Shown: positions 43,473 to 52,973 of the stretch, piece after piece
How the letters are laid out: each line of letters starts with the position of its first letter
Position numbering within the stretch: the first letter of the stretch is position 1
Assembly: GCF_050937815.1 (NCBI RefSeq)
Contig: NZ_JACDIJ010000003.1
Span: 231,467 to 295,466 of the forward strand
Length of the DNA stretch: 64,000 bases
From: Treponema_C sp050937815
Lineage (GTDB): Bacteria; Spirochaetota; Spirochaetia; Treponematales; Treponemataceae
Direction: 5' to 3'
Program-made: the position numbers and the translations under genes
The notes under the pieces: model-generated
Database searches by the model: none
Told to the model about the DNA's origin: nothing
The model's input: the letters and a program-made list of their open reading frames with translations, nothing else

Positions 43473-45440
43473 GTGGCAACCCATCAATTTCAAACGGAAG
43501 TAAATCAGCTTCTCAAACTTATTATTCATTCGCTGTACTCGAACAAAGACATTTTTTTGCGCGAAATCGTATCAAACGCTTCGGATGCCTTGGATAAACT
43601 CAAATATCTAACGGTTTCCAAAGATGAATACAAGGAAGTCCAGTTTGAGCCGCGCATCGACATATATTTTGACGAAGAGAAAAAAACGCTGAGCGTTCAG
43701 GACAGCGGAATCGGTATGGACGAAGCCGATTTAAATGCGAATTTGGGAACGATTGCACGCTCCGGCACCAAAGCCTTTTTGGAGCAGCTTGAAAAAGATG
43801 CGCAAAAGGACTCGGCCCTTATCGGACAATTCGGCGTGGGCTTTTATTCGGCCTTTATGGCATCTTCGCACATCGATGTCATTACGCGCAAAGCGGGAAA
43901 AACCGCCGACGGAAAAGTCAACCCCCTGTACCGCTGGTCGAGTGCGGGCACCGAATCCTACGACTTGGAAACACCGGATGCTTCAAACGATGAAGTAAAG
44001 CGTTACGGCTTCGACAAAGAAGAAGCGCACGGTACGGTCGTCATTATGAAGCTCAACGATGAAAGCGGAGAGTACGCAAGCCGCTGGAAGGTTGAAGATT
44101 TGGTAAAACGCTATTCGGATCACATCGCCTTCCCCATTTACCTTCATTATGTGCAAAAAAAATACGACGATAAGGGTAAAGAAACCGGAAGCGAAAATAA
44201 AACCGAGCAAATAAACAGCGCGAGCGCTTTGTGGAAGCGGCCGAAAAGCGAATTGAAAAAAGCCGATTACGACGATTTTTACAAAACCATTTCGCACGAT
44301 TCGTCCGATCCGCTTCTTTGTGTTCACACCCATGCCGAAGGAACGCAGGAATACACAACCCTCTTTTACGTTCCCGAACGCGCCCCCTTCGATATGTATC
44401 AGGCGGATTATAAAAGCGGCGTTAAGCTGTACGTAAAGCGCGTTTTTATCACCGACGACGAAAAAGAACTGCTTCCGCCCTACCTGCGTTTTGTGCGCGG
44501 TATTATCGATTCGGAAGATTTACCGCTGAACGTAAGCCGCGAAATTTTACAGCAAAACCGCATTTTAACGTCGATAAAAACCGCTTCGGTTAAAAAGCTT
44601 TTAAGCGAATTCAAAAAAACGGCGGAGGCGGCAAAAAAAGCAAAAGAGGACAGCGACGAAGCAAAAAAGTGGAACACCTTTGTGTCGCAGTTTAATCGCC
44701 CGCTTAAAGAAGGTTTATACTCCGACTTTGCAAACAAAGACGATTTATGCGAAATTATCCGTTTTAAAAGTACGGCCGAAGAAGGAACGGGCGAAAACAA
44801 GTGGACAAGCTTTGCCGATTATGTGCAGCGCATGAAAGAAGGCCAAAAAGCAATCTATTACATTACCGGAAACGACGAGCAAAACCTGCGCAATTCGCCG
44901 CTTTTGGAAGCCTACCGGGCAAAGGGCTTTGAAGTGCTCATTATGGCCGACGAAATAGACGATATCGTATTCCCCGCCTTGGGAAAATACAAGGACTTTG
45001 ACTTAAAAGCGGTCAACCGTGCCGGAAGCGATGAAGAGCTCGGCGTGGATAAAAAAGAAGCGGAAAAAAAGGAAAAAGAATTTAAACCGCTGACCGAAAA
45101 AATCAAAAAAGCCCTCGGCGAGCGCGTAAAAGACGTACACCTTTCAAAGCGCCTGTCCGATTCTCCGAGCTGTATCGTTGTAGACGAAAACGATCCTTCG
45201 CTTCAGCTTGAGCGCATGATGAAAGCGATGGGACAATCCGGCATGGGAGAGGTAAAGCCGATTTTGGAAATCAACGGCGAACACCCCCTTGTCGCTTCTT
45301 TAAAAGACTGCGAGGACGAACAGCACATCGGCGACGTATCGGCCGTGCTTTTGGATCAAGCGCTTTTGGTAAGCGGTGCGGAATTAAAAGACCCCGCCGA
45401 CTTCGTTAAAAAGCTGAACCGGCTTTTGACCCGCGCGTAA
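43473..45440 (+). CDS. htpG: Chaperone HtpG (Hsp90)
   Basis: 655 residues from a GTG start preceded by AAAAAGGAGTGCTGTT. The ATP-binding GHKL domain shows LKLIIHSLYSNKDIFLREI-type start, DSGIGMDEADL, IARSGTK and IGQFGVGFYSAFM. The middle domain with LNVSREILQQN and the acidic C-terminal dimer domain follow. A stress chaperone in the cytosol. G+C content and codon use match deoB and other native genes rather than the rhamnose block. Confidence 0.95.
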   Translation: MATHQFQTEVNQLLKLIIHSLYSNKDIFLREIVSNASDALDKLKYLTVSKDEYKEVQFEPRIDIYFDEEKKTLSVQDSGIGMDEADLNANLGTIARSGTKAFLEQLEKDAQKDSALIGQFGVGFYSAFMASSHIDVITRKAGKTADGKVNPLYRWSSAGTESYDLETPDASNDEVKRYGFDKEEAHGTVVIMKLNDESGEYASRWKVEDLVKRYSDHIAFPIYLHYVQKKYDDKGKETGSENKTEQINSASALWKRPKSELKKADYDDFYKTISHDSSDPLLCVHTHAEGTQEYTTLFYVPERAPFDMYQADYKSGVKLYVKRVFITDDEKELLPPYLRFVRGIIDSEDLPLNVSREILQQNRILTSIKTASVKKLLSEFKKTAEAAKKAKEDSDEAKKWNTFVSQFNRPLKEGLYSDFANKDDLCEIIRFKSTAEEGTGENKWTSFADYVQRMKEGQKAIYYITGNDEQNLRNSPLLEAYRAKGFEVLIMADEIDDIVFPALGKYKDFDLKAVNRAGSDEELGVDKKEAEKKEKEFKPLTEKIKKALGERVKDVHLSKRLSDSPSCIVVDENDPSLQLERMMKAMGQSGMGEVKPILEINGEHPLVASLKDCEDEQHIGDVSAVLLDQALLVSGAELKDPADFVKKLNRLLTRA

Positions 45441-45455
45441 AATGCCGGCTTAAGG

Positions 45456-45489
45456 GTGCTGTTCAAAAAATTCAATTTTTGGACAGCAC
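45456..45489. terminator. Hairpin downstream of htpG
   Basis: GTGCTGTTCAAAAA (45456-45469) pairs with TTTTTGGACAGCAC (45476-45489) with one G-T pair over a six-base loop. A/T-rich inner stem, no following T-run. Probable htpG terminator. The rest of 45490-45616 shows no gene I can support. Confidence 0.5.
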
Positions 45490-45616
45490 GGAAAACATCC
45501 GCGTAAAAATATTTCAGGAAATGAAGCTGCCGAAGAGCATCCGCTTTTCGACGGCTTACAAACGCTTTGCTGCTCATCGATAATAAATCTTTGACAATTA
45601 AAGGAGAAGAATTAAT

Positions 45617-46207
45617 ATGAATAAAAGAAAACCGATTGTATTATTTTTTCTTCTATTTCTATACTTCAACATATATGCAAATGCGGGTGTGCCGATGATA
45701 GCGGTTATTTTTCCCAAAACGGTACTGTCTCTTATTCCCGTAATTTTGATAGAAACCGCCGTGCTGATAAAGATTCTAAAAATGAATAAAAAGAAAACGG
45801 CTTGGGCTGTTGTTGCGGGAAACCTGTGTTCCACTTTATTCGGTATTCCCGCTACATGGAGAATTCTCGCCCTTCTCCAAATTTCCACCGGCGGAGACGG
45901 ATTTATAGGCGGCGTTGGCAGGCTAACGGAAAATATCTTATCGGTTACCTATCAGGCGCCGTGGCTTTTGCCGTATGACGATTTGCATTGGCGGGTTCCG
46001 GTTGCCGCACTGTTTTTGCTTATACCGTTTTTCTTTGTTTCATGGCTTACGGAAACTTGGGTCGAGCGGCTTATGCTGAAAAAAGAGATTGCGGATAAAA
46101 AACGCTTTAGCCGCGCCGTTTTCATTGCCAACCTGTTCAGTTACGCATTTCTTGCGGCGGTTCTTGCCGTTTCTTTTGTTTTGGATTATCAACGCTGGGT
46201 GTTGTAA
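45617..46207 (+). CDS. Hypothetical membrane protein
   Basis: 196 residues, with AAAGGAGAAGAAT before the ATG. A signal-like first segment (about 7-24) is followed by four further hydrophobic stretches (about 30-52, 62-85, 130-150, 172-192). No motif is recognised. Convergent with the CapA-like gene downstream. A weak hairpin-like AAGCGCGGTTTCGCTT at about 46225 may end it. Confidence 0.65.
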   Translation: MNKRKPIVLFFLLFLYFNIYANAGVPMIAVIFPKTVLSLIPVILIETAVLIKILKMNKKKTAWAVVAGNLCSTLFGIPATWRILALLQISTGGDGFIGGVGRLTENILSVTYQAPWLLPYDDLHWRVPVAALFLLIPFFFVSWLTETWVERLMLKKEIADKKRFSRAVFIANLFSYAFLAAVLAVSFVLDYQRWVL

Positions 46208-46277
46208 ACGCCAAAGTGCAACCAAGCGCGGTTTCGCTTTTTTCCGGATGAAAATTTCTAACCGAATGCCGCCGAAT

Positions 46278-47816
46278 CTAATACGGTTTTAGGGCGACGC
46301 CGTTTGTGCCCAGTTTTGCAGGATATATTTCGGTGTAGAGAATTTTTCCGCCGTAAATACCGAGCCGGACAATTTCACTGTCGGTTGCACCGGGCATTTC
46401 ATTCATTCCGTTAAACAAAAAATTCCCGAGAGAATAGACAATCAAACTGCCGTTGTACCGTTCAATCGGCTGTAAAACGTGAGGGTGGCTGCCGAAAACG
46501 ACATCGGCTCCCGCATCGCAAAACGATTCGTATAAGGCGCGCTGTTCTTTTGCGGGAAAAAAACGGTATTCTTCTCCGCCGTGCACATTGACAATAACAA
46601 AATTGCCGTCAGCTTTTTGCCGTGCAATACCCTCTAAAAGCGTTTCTCCCGCCCACAAAATACCCGCCCGCGTTTCGGTGGCGGTTGCCGTCGTTTTTCC
46701 GTTAAAGCCGCTCCGTTCAACGGGGAAAGCCCCGCACGAAATTATTGCAAAATTTTGTCCTTTTACTTGAGTATGATAAAATTGTGCGGCCTCTTTTGCA
46801 TTTAAACCGGCGCCGGAAGTAGGAATATTACACTCGGCAAGGGCGGAAAGAGTATCTTTAAAACCGGCTTCCCCGAAATCGTAGCAGTGATTATTCGCCT
46901 GCATAAGATAGGTAAAACCGGCTTTTTGCAAAAACGGCAAAACGGCTTTTTTAAACTTAAACGTATACGTTTTAGTCGCCGCACGGGAAGAATCCGTAAC
47001 CACTCCCTCAAGATTGCCGATTGTTATATCATTATTTTGTAAAACGGGAAGCGTTGTCGAAAAAACTTTTTTAAGCCCGTCCGGATTTTTAATCAAAACA
47101 TCTTCTATACCGCGGGCAACCATAATATCCCCGACCGCTGCCGCAAAAGAGGTTTTCGGGCTTTCCGCACAAGTGAATGTTTGTTCACACCATTCCCGTA
47201 TCACCGGAGCAAATTTTTCAATATAAACCGTGCAAACCGCATAAGAAGTAAGCGTCAGCGCATATTTTTCATCACCCGCATATAAACCGTCAACGGGAAG
47301 TGCGCGCTTTTTTTCGGGTAAATCTTCAGGTTTTGTAATACTTACGGAAAGTCCGGGGCTGAAAATTGAAGGTTGTGCCGGCCACTTATTCGAGCGCTTG
47401 TCAAACTCGGCTTCTACGGACGGCACCAACACAGTTTTTTGTATGGGGTACTTTGTTATGTTTGCCGGAGCTTGCTGCGATTCAAGCAATAAAAGGCTTT
47501 CTTCACGGGTGACGGTTGCGGCGCATACTTCGATTTTCCCTAAAAAAGGGATTTTTTTTGCAGTGCCGCTCAGTTTTTTAAACGTAAACGGAAGGCGCCG
47601 CTGCTGCGAATCTGTACCGTCAAAAACAAAAGGTTCCGGCCCTAAGGGTTGTATATACTGCTCAAAAAGAACATCGTCAACGCGTACCGTATAGCGTATC
47701 GGACGAAAAAAAGCGCGCAAAACAATCAATATAAAAGCCGCCGCAAAAAGAAAACCAATCACAATAAAAAATATACGCCGATTTTTATGCAGTATTTTAT
47801 GCAGCATATGAAACAT
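46278..47816 (-). CDS. CapA-family (poly-gamma-glutamate type) metallophosphatase
   Basis: 512 residues. One membrane anchor near the N-terminus (about 15-35), then about 220 residues without known similarity, then the CapA domain: AAVGDIMVARG (metal aspartate), TIGNLEGVVTD (asparagine and glutamate), ANNHCYDFGEAGFKDT (NH motif), NVHGGEEY and FGSHPHVLQP (metal histidines). The family is linked to poly-gamma-glutamate export but many members are of unknown role. The catalytic part faces outward if the anchor is as seen. No other capsule gene is near. Confidence 0.82.
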   Translation of the reverse strand: MFHMLHKILHKNRRIFFIVIGFLFAAAFILIVLRAFFRPIRYTVRVDDVLFEQYIQPLGPEPFVFDGTDSQQRRLPFTFKKLSGTAKKIPFLGKIEVCAATVTREESLLLLESQQAPANITKYPIQKTVLVPSVEAEFDKRSNKWPAQPSIFSPGLSVSITKPEDLPEKKRALPVDGLYAGDEKYALTLTSYAVCTVYIEKFAPVIREWCEQTFTCAESPKTSFAAAVGDIMVARGIEDVLIKNPDGLKKVFSTTLPVLQNNDITIGNLEGVVTDSSRAATKTYTFKFKKAVLPFLQKAGFTYLMQANNHCYDFGEAGFKDTLSALAECNIPTSGAGLNAKEAAQFYHTQVKGQNFAIISCGAFPVERSGFNGKTTATATETRAGILWAGETLLEGIARQKADGNFVIVNVHGGEEYRFFPAKEQRALYESFCDAGADVVFGSHPHVLQPIERYNGSLIVYSLGNFLFNGMNEMPGATDSEIVRLGIYGGKILYTEIYPAKLGTNGVALKPY

Positions 47817-47833
47817 ATCCGAATATTTTTGCG

Positions 47834-48379
47834 TTATAATTCAAATTCAAGGAGTTGACAATTATCGATGCGCAAACCGTACAACTCATCTTGTGAAGCG
47901 CTTTTAAAATAGGTCGTCATTAAAATCGTTATCATTCCATGGCACACAAACAAAACGTTTCCGCCTGCATTCAAATCACGCACTTCTTCTATCAAACTGT
48001 ATGCCCGATGAGCGGCTTGTACAAGAGATTCTCCTTCGGGAAACCGCATAAAAGGATTGTCTTTTATATGCCAAAAATCGGGTGCCTTTTCCCAAAAAAC
48101 ATTTTCCATCTTACCGAAATGAACTTCCTTTATACGTTCGTCGGGAACGGCTTTTAGGCACAATGCCCGTTCGATGTAGGATGCCGTATCCCGCGCCCGT
48201 TTAAGCGGCGATACGTATATTTTTTGTATATCGTTTTGTTTTTGCATAAGTTCAAGCCGCTTCGCCAAAGCTTCCGCTTGCGCATGCCCGCGTTCGGTTA
48301 ATTGCGATTCCGACCACCCGCAAGTGCGTTTTTGCACGTTCCAATCCGTTTCGCCGTGTCGAGTTATAAAAAGTTTCAT
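47834..48379 (-). CDS. Histidine phosphatase / phosphoglycerate mutase-family protein
   Basis: 181 residues from the ATG at 48379, where the protein starts directly at the catalytic strand MKLFITRHGETDWN. An upstream TTG in frame adds 22 residues without similarity. SPLKRARDTASYIE, the acid-base region KEVHFGKMENV and FVCHGMI (second histidine) are complete. Such enzymes act on sugar phosphates, cobalamin precursors or phosphoproteins. A TATACT box (48387-48392 on this strand) seven bases before the ATG and no ribosome-binding site suggest a leaderless message. Confidence 0.78.
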   Translation of the reverse strand: MKLFITRHGETDWNVQKRTCGWSESQLTERGHAQAEALAKRLELMQKQNDIQKIYVSPLKRARDTASYIERALCLKAVPDERIKEVHFGKMENVFWEKAPDFWHIKDNPFMRFPEGESLVQAAHRAYSLIEEVRDLNAGGNVLFVCHGMITILMTTYFKSASQDELYGLRIDNCQLLEFEL

Positions 48380-48500
48380 AAACGTAAGTATATCCGCTTT
48401 ATATAAAAAGGGGAAGCCCGGATTCGCATTCAAATCGTATAGCAATACTGTTGTATTTATGCTATGTTCTAGCGTATAGATTTAATTTAAAAGGAATACT

Positions 48501-49385
48501 ATGTCACAAAAGATAAAATCGCACTTATTCGGTTTTTTTGCCGCATTTTTTTTTGCGTGGTCCTTTCCGCTTTCTCGAATCGCGCTGGAACAATTCAGCC
48601 CATACTCATTCAGCTTTTTGCGCTGTTTGTTTGCAAGTATTGTTCTTTTAGCAATCGGAAAATACAATCGCATACGGCTGCCGTTTAGAGCCTTTGATGT
48701 GTCGTTGTTTTTTTTCTCCGGAGCCATGGGCTTCGGCGTGTATCTTATAATATTGAACATCGGACTGAAAACGGTTTCGGCGGCTACATCGAGTATTATA
48801 ATTTCCACAACTCCTATTATGACGGCCTTTGCCGCCTCATTTTTTTATAAAGAAAAAATAAGTGCCGTAGGAGTCGCGTCAATAATAAGCGCCTTTGTCG
48901 GCGTGTTGATTATCATTTTATGGACGGGTGTTTTTTCGTTTAACGCGGGCATTTTTTGGGTTGCGGCAGCCGCCGTCCTTTTTTGCGGTTATAACATCCT
49001 GAACAGACGACTTGCACAAAAAGGATATTCATCTATGGAAATCGTAACACACAGTATTTTTTGCGGTTCCCTTATGCTTATGTTTTTTTTGCCCCAGTCG
49101 TATCGGGAGCTGCGGCAGGCCGATACTCCACATATTGCCGTTCTTTTGTTTCTCAGTATTTTTACAACCGCCTTGGGATATTTTTTATTCAGCAAGGGTA
49201 TTCAAATCGCAGAAAAAACGTCGGATGTTACGAATTATATGTTTATAATTCCCTTGTTTGCAAGTATTTTGGGTTATTTTATTTTAGATGAACGTTTAAA
49301 TACGGGAACCGCAATCGGCGGTTCTATCATCGCAATCAGTATTATCATTTTTGCTTTGAAAGGCCGGCCGAAAAACCGTGAATAA
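48501..49385 (+). CDS. EamA/DMT-family transporter
   Basis: 294 residues with ten predicted membrane helices in two homologous halves, each an EamA domain: AFFFAWSFPLSRIALEQF near the start and VSAATSSIIISTTPI for the first, YNILNRRLAQKGYS and LGYFLFSKGIQIAEKTSD for the second. The family exports amino acids, nucleosides or other metabolites; the substrate is not visible. AAAAGGAA precedes the ATG. Confidence 0.83.
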   Translation: MSQKIKSHLFGFFAAFFFAWSFPLSRIALEQFSPYSFSFLRCLFASIVLLAIGKYNRIRLPFRAFDVSLFFFSGAMGFGVYLIILNIGLKTVSAATSSIIISTTPIMTAFAASFFYKEKISAVGVASIISAFVGVLIIILWTGVFSFNAGIFWVAAAAVLFCGYNILNRRLAQKGYSSMEIVTHSIFCGSLMLMFFLPQSYRELRQADTPHIAVLLFLSIFTTALGYFLFSKGIQIAEKTSDVTNYMFIIPLFASILGYFILDERLNTGTAIGGSIIAISIIIFALKGRPKNRE

Positions 49386-49463
49386 GGTGCCGAACGCGGT
49401 CTTTTTTTTCGTTGTTTTAAATCCGGGGAAATATTAAAAAACCGAAGTTTTTAGATGTTCCCC

Positions 49464-49492
49464 TTGTATTTTTTAAACAAAAATGCTATGTA
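49464..49492 (+). promoter_or_regulatory. Candidate promoter of the OmpA-like lipoprotein
   Basis: TTGTAT (49464-49469) and TATGTA (49487-49492), spacing 17, upstream of the AAGGAGG at 49513-49519. Confidence 0.4.
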
Positions 49493-49524
49493 TATTATCA
49501 GATTTAGGTTTTAAGGAGGTTCCA

Positions 49525-50049
49525 TTGAGTAAATTAAAAGTACTGCTTCTTATGCTTTTTGTTTCTCTGTTTTTCGCATGTAAATCCGCACCGAAAAACC
49601 CGGCAGAGTCCAAACAACCGGAACAGGCTGCGGCAGAAGAAAAAATCGAAACAGCGGCAAAAGAGGAACCGGCACAGACTGCAACACCGGCAAAGCCCGT
49701 AGAGGTTACGGCAAAAGTCGATTATACCGTTTATTTTGCCCCGCAGTCTTATGTAATTGATCGCTTTACCGCTCAAAAGCTTGACACCATTGCACAAGCT
49801 CTTGCCGAACAAAAGGTAAAACGAATTATCATTTCGGGACACAGTGCAAGGCTGAATTCGGAAAAAGACGAAGAACGAATCGCATTACAGCGAGCTATAG
49901 CCGTCGCACAGCATTTTCAAGCAACAAAACTTTTTGATGCGGAAAGTATAACCGTTATAGGAAAAGGCGCGCGCGAGCCGGCCGGTCCTCATACGGAAAT
50001 TACGGATCGTTTCAAAAATCGCAGAGTAGAAATTCAAAGTGCCGAGTAG
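49525..50049 (+). CDS. OmpA-family peptidoglycan-associated lipoprotein
   Basis: 174 residues from a TTG start, chosen because AAGGAGG (49513-49519) lies five bases before it and the signal peptide then begins correctly. Lipobox LFFAC gives a lipid-bearing cysteine near position 18. An alanine/glutamate-rich linker follows (about 25-65), then an OmpA-C domain: VYFAPQSYVIDRFTAQKL, IIISGHSARL and GAREPAG with DRFKNRRVEI (peptidoglycan-binding). It probably anchors the outer envelope to the cell wall. Confidence 0.83.
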   Translation: MSKLKVLLLMLFVSLFFACKSAPKNPAESKQPEQAAAEEKIETAAKEEPAQTATPAKPVEVTAKVDYTVYFAPQSYVIDRFTAQKLDTIAQALAEQKVKRIIISGHSARLNSEKDEERIALQRAIAVAQHFQATKLFDAESITVIGKGAREPAGPHTEITDRFKNRRVEIQSAE

Positions 50050-50085
50050 CACTGTGGAATTTATAATTCATTTTGGAGGAAACAA

Positions 50086-51120
50086 ATGATGAAAAAAGGA
50101 CTTATAGCAGCTGCATGTGCACTGTTTTGTTTTGCAGCCTGGGCACAGGCCCCCGCAACGGTCGGAACGGATTATACAAGACCCCCCATCCATTTTTCGG
50201 ACGGAGAAAAAAGTTTTGTAAACAGCGACGTGTTTTTTAAACTGCTTTCGGCAGACCGGGAAACGGGATTGAATTTTGTCGAATTTGCTTTAAACGGTTC
50301 GAATTTTATGAAATACAAAAGCCCCTTTCAAATTCTTGAAGAAGGAAACTATGATATTTCATACCGCGGTTACGACAACAGCGGCAACTTGGAAGTTCCT
50401 AAAACCCTTTCCGTAATTGTCGATAACACGCCTCCTAAAACGGCTGTTGAAACGACGGAACCGCTTTATACCGACGGGTCGAAAACATATTGTTCGGCAA
50501 ACACAAAATGGTTTGTTTCCGCTTCTGACGCCTTAGGCGGAGCCGGTGTGGCCGCTGCATATGTCGGCACGGATTTAAATTCCCTCGATAAATACGGCAA
50601 AGGAAAAGATGCCGAAGAAGCATATTTTTCTTTAGGTCAAGAAGGTCCTGCATATTTGTATTACACAGCCATCGACAACGTAGGAAACCTTGCTCCTATT
50701 GAGCTTGTTTCCGTTACCGTCGATATGGAACCCCCTGTCGTGCGCCTTGAAAATTCAAACCGCCTTATCAACAAAGACGACGAATATATGGTTTTCCCGA
50801 ATGAAGACCTTGTCGATCAGGAAGGACGTGTTATCGTTTCCGCAAACGAAAGCGTTGCTTTTGCCGCCGACGACGAACTTTCGGGTCTTGATGCGATTTA
50901 CATTAAAATCAACGACGGCGAATATACCAAATATGTAGAGCCGGTTCGCTTTAACCAAAACGATGTATATACCATCGAAGTTAAAGCAATAGATAATGTA
51001 GGAAACGTATCCGAACCTGTTGTTTATACCTGCTATGTTGATAAGATTAATCCTGAATCCGAAATTGAAATTATCGACAGAGTTGAAAACGTTCTTCCGA
51101 CCATAACGGCCGAAGACTAA
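50086..51120 (+). CDS. Exported OmpL47-like / Ig-like repeat protein
   Basis: 344 residues, with TGGAGG and two adjacent ATG codons. A signal peptide ends near AWAQA. The body consists of three similar segments, each with the pattern FALNGSNFMKYKSPF or KINDGEYTKYVEPV, then YDNSGN, DNVGN or DNVGN and IVDNTPP or VDMEPP. This resembles the OmpL47-type beta domain of spirochaete surface proteins. Located in the periplasm or outer surface. Operon with the OmpA-like lipoprotein (36 bases apart); a strong terminator follows. Confidence 0.75.
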   Translation: MMKKGLIAAACALFCFAAWAQAPATVGTDYTRPPIHFSDGEKSFVNSDVFFKLLSADRETGLNFVEFALNGSNFMKYKSPFQILEEGNYDISYRGYDNSGNLEVPKTLSVIVDNTPPKTAVETTEPLYTDGSKTYCSANTKWFVSASDALGGAGVAAAYVGTDLNSLDKYGKGKDAEEAYFSLGQEGPAYLYYTAIDNVGNLAPIELVSVTVDMEPPVVRLENSNRLINKDDEYMVFPNEDLVDQEGRVIVSANESVAFAADDELSGLDAIYIKINDGEYTKYVEPVRFNQNDVYTIEVKAIDNVGNVSEPVVYTCYVDKINPESEIEIIDRVENVLPTITAED

Positions 51121-51145
51121 ACGTATTTAAAATCTTAACACAGAC

Positions 51146-51188
51146 GGGGTGTCCGAAAGCACAGTTTTTCGGACACCCCATTTTTTTT
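51146..51188 (+). terminator. Intrinsic terminator of the envelope gene pair
   Basis: GGGGTGTCCGAAA (51146-51158) pairs perfectly with TTTCGGACACCCC (51167-51179) over an eight-base loop, followed by ATTTTTTTT. Classic form. Confidence 0.9.
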
Positions 51189-51275
51189 ATGCATTCTCCT
51201 GTATTCACACGAACAACGCCATCGCTCCTGCCCGAAGCCTCACAGCCAATAAACAAAAATTCATTAAAAATAAAG

Positions 51276-51304
51276 TTGACTGAAATAAATTTTAGCCCTA
51301 TAAT
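51276..51304 (+). promoter_or_regulatory. Strong promoter of the RidA operon
   Basis: TTGACT (51276-51281), 17-base spacer, consensus TATAAT (51299-51304), then GAGGAG before the ATG at 51346. Confidence 0.75.
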
Positions 51305-51345
51305 TTAGAATAAATAAACTGTTTTAAACAAGAGGAGTTTTACAG

Positions 51346-51723
51346 ATGAAAAAAATCGATACAAAGGAAGCGCCGGCTGCAATAGGTCCGTATTCACAAG
51401 CCGTTGTTATCAACGGCATGGTTTATACTTCAGGACAAATTCCTATCGATCCGCAAACGGGAACGATCAAAGGAACGACGATAACGGAACAAGCCGAACA
51501 AGTTATGAAAAATCTTAAAGCCGTTTTGGAAGCTGCGGGAAGCGATTTTACAAAAGCGGTCAAAACGCTTTGTTTTCTTAAAACAATGGATGATTTCAAT
51601 GCATTCAACGAAGTATATGCAAAGTATTTTACCGGTAAACCGGCACGTTCATGTATTGCGGCGGCACAACTTCCGAAAAACGTGCTTGTGGAAGTAGAAG
51701 TTGTTGCAAAAGCAGGGGAATAA
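51346..51723 (+). CDS. ridA: RidA-family enamine/imine deaminase
   Basis: 125 residues, family length. AAIGPYSQAVVINGMVYTSGQ at the start, GTTITEQAEQVMKNLKAVLE, ARSCIAAAQLPKNVLVEVEVV at the end contain the substrate-binding arginine and glutamate. RidA removes reactive 2-aminoacrylate and related enamines released by PLP enzymes. It sits directly in front of a PLP enzyme gene, which fits. Transcribed from 51276-51304 with the next genes. Confidence 0.9.
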   Translation: MKKIDTKEAPAAIGPYSQAVVINGMVYTSGQIPIDPQTGTIKGTTITEQAEQVMKNLKAVLEAAGSDFTKAVKTLCFLKTMDDFNAFNEVYAKYFTGKPARSCIAAAQLPKNVLVEVEVVAKAGE

Positions 51724-51756
51724 AACTCTGTTTTAAGTATAAAAAAGGAGGATATA

Positions 51757-52944
51757 GTGAGCAATTTTACAAACGACAATATCGACTTGAAGATATTGCG
51801 TCAACGGGCTTTTAATATGCGCTGGGCGGAACAAGAGGCCGATGTTCTTCCGTTTACAGCGGCGGATCATGATTTTCCGGCAGCCCCTGAAATTATCGAT
51901 GCCATTGTTACGTATTCACAGGCCGGATATTTTTCGTATACGCCGCCGCGCGGACTCAAAGAATTCAGAGAAGCGCTTTCAAAGGCATTTTTGAAGCGGA
52001 AAAACGAACAAGTGGATCCGGATTTGATTTTACCGATCGACAGCGCCGCCAGCGGTATGGCGGTTATTGCAAAAGCTTTTTTAAAGCCCGGAGATGAAGT
52101 AATTGTTTTTGATCCGGTCGATTTTTTGTTTAAAACGTCTATGGAGGCGGCAGGAGCAAAAAGTATTTTATTTCCGACCAAATTGAAAAACGACAGAATT
52201 TCGCTTGAAGGGCTTGAAGATTACATTACGCCGAAAACGAAAATGCTCGGCTTTTGCAATCCGCACAATCCGATGGGAATGCTTTATTCAAAAGAAGATT
52301 TGGACTATCTTCTTACCCTTTCCGAAAAATACGGATTTTACATTATGAACGATGAGATTTGGTCGGATATTATATATCCCGAATATAAATTCAAAAGCCT
52401 TATCGAATTCGGCCCCGAACGCAACGCACGAACACTTTCCGTATACGGTTTTTCAAAAAGCTTCGGTATTGCAGGCCTTCGCACCGGTTGTATTTATTGT
52501 ATGAATCAAAAAACGTATGAAAAAGTCGTTTCCGCGTCATTGGTTGACACTACAATCGGCGGAATTTCCAGTTTATCGCAAATTGCCGGAATTGCCTGCT
52601 GTGAAAAAGCTTTTTACCGTGTCGATGAATTTATACAGCACATAACACAAAACAGGGATTATACGCTCGCAAGACTTGAAAAAATGCCCGGCATTAAGTG
52701 TCACAAGCCGCAAGCAACTTTTGTCGTATTCCCCGATATCAGCGAAACAAAAATGGATGCGCTCGAATTTGTAAACTTGGCACGGGAAAAATATAAGGTG
52801 GCCCTCGTTCCCGGCGGAGCACGATTTTTCGGTCCGGGTTCGGCGGGTCATATACGAATTACGATGGCGACAAGCCGTGAAATACTGGAGGAAGGTTTAA
52901 ATCGCCTCGAAAAAACCCTTTGTGACGTTATGGGGAAAAAATAA
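51757..52944 (+). CDS. PLP-dependent aminotransferase (class I/II) or C-S lyase
   Basis: 395 residues from a GTG start with AAAGGAGG before it. FTAADHDFPAAPEI, YTPPRGLKEFREA, CNPHNPMGMLYS, MNDEIWSDIIY and SVYGFSKSFGIAGLRTG (PLP-binding lysine) give the fold-type I layout. The conserved arginine late in the chain is in GHIRITMA. Family members are aminotransferases or MalY/PatB-type C-S lyases; sequence alone does not settle it. The RidA neighbour favours a beta-eliminating or aminoacrylate-forming reaction. Confidence 0.8.
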   Translation: MSNFTNDNIDLKILRQRAFNMRWAEQEADVLPFTAADHDFPAAPEIIDAIVTYSQAGYFSYTPPRGLKEFREALSKAFLKRKNEQVDPDLILPIDSAASGMAVIAKAFLKPGDEVIVFDPVDFLFKTSMEAAGAKSILFPTKLKNDRISLEGLEDYITPKTKMLGFCNPHNPMGMLYSKEDLDYLLTLSEKYGFYIMNDEIWSDIIYPEYKFKSLIEFGPERNARTLSVYGFSKSFGIAGLRTGCIYCMNQKTYEKVVSASLVDTTIGGISSLSQIAGIACCEKAFYRVDEFIQHITQNRDYTLARLEKMPGIKCHKPQATFVVFPDISETKMDALEFVNLAREKYKVALVPGGARFFGPGSAGHIRITMATSREILEEGLNRLEKTLCDVMGKK

Positions 52945-52973
52945 TTCAAAACAGCATAAAAAAGGAGGTTTTT

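Noticed and set aside
45490..45616. Possible gene remnant between htpG and the membrane protein (short frame ending in AAHR)
   Set aside because: Only about 35 codons, no start, no recognisable similarity; could be chance.
51071..51256. Minus-strand ORF of 61 codons across the terminator after the OmpL47-like gene
   Set aside because: Includes the terminator hairpin and the end of the upstream gene in antisense, with no ribosome-binding site; treated as chance.
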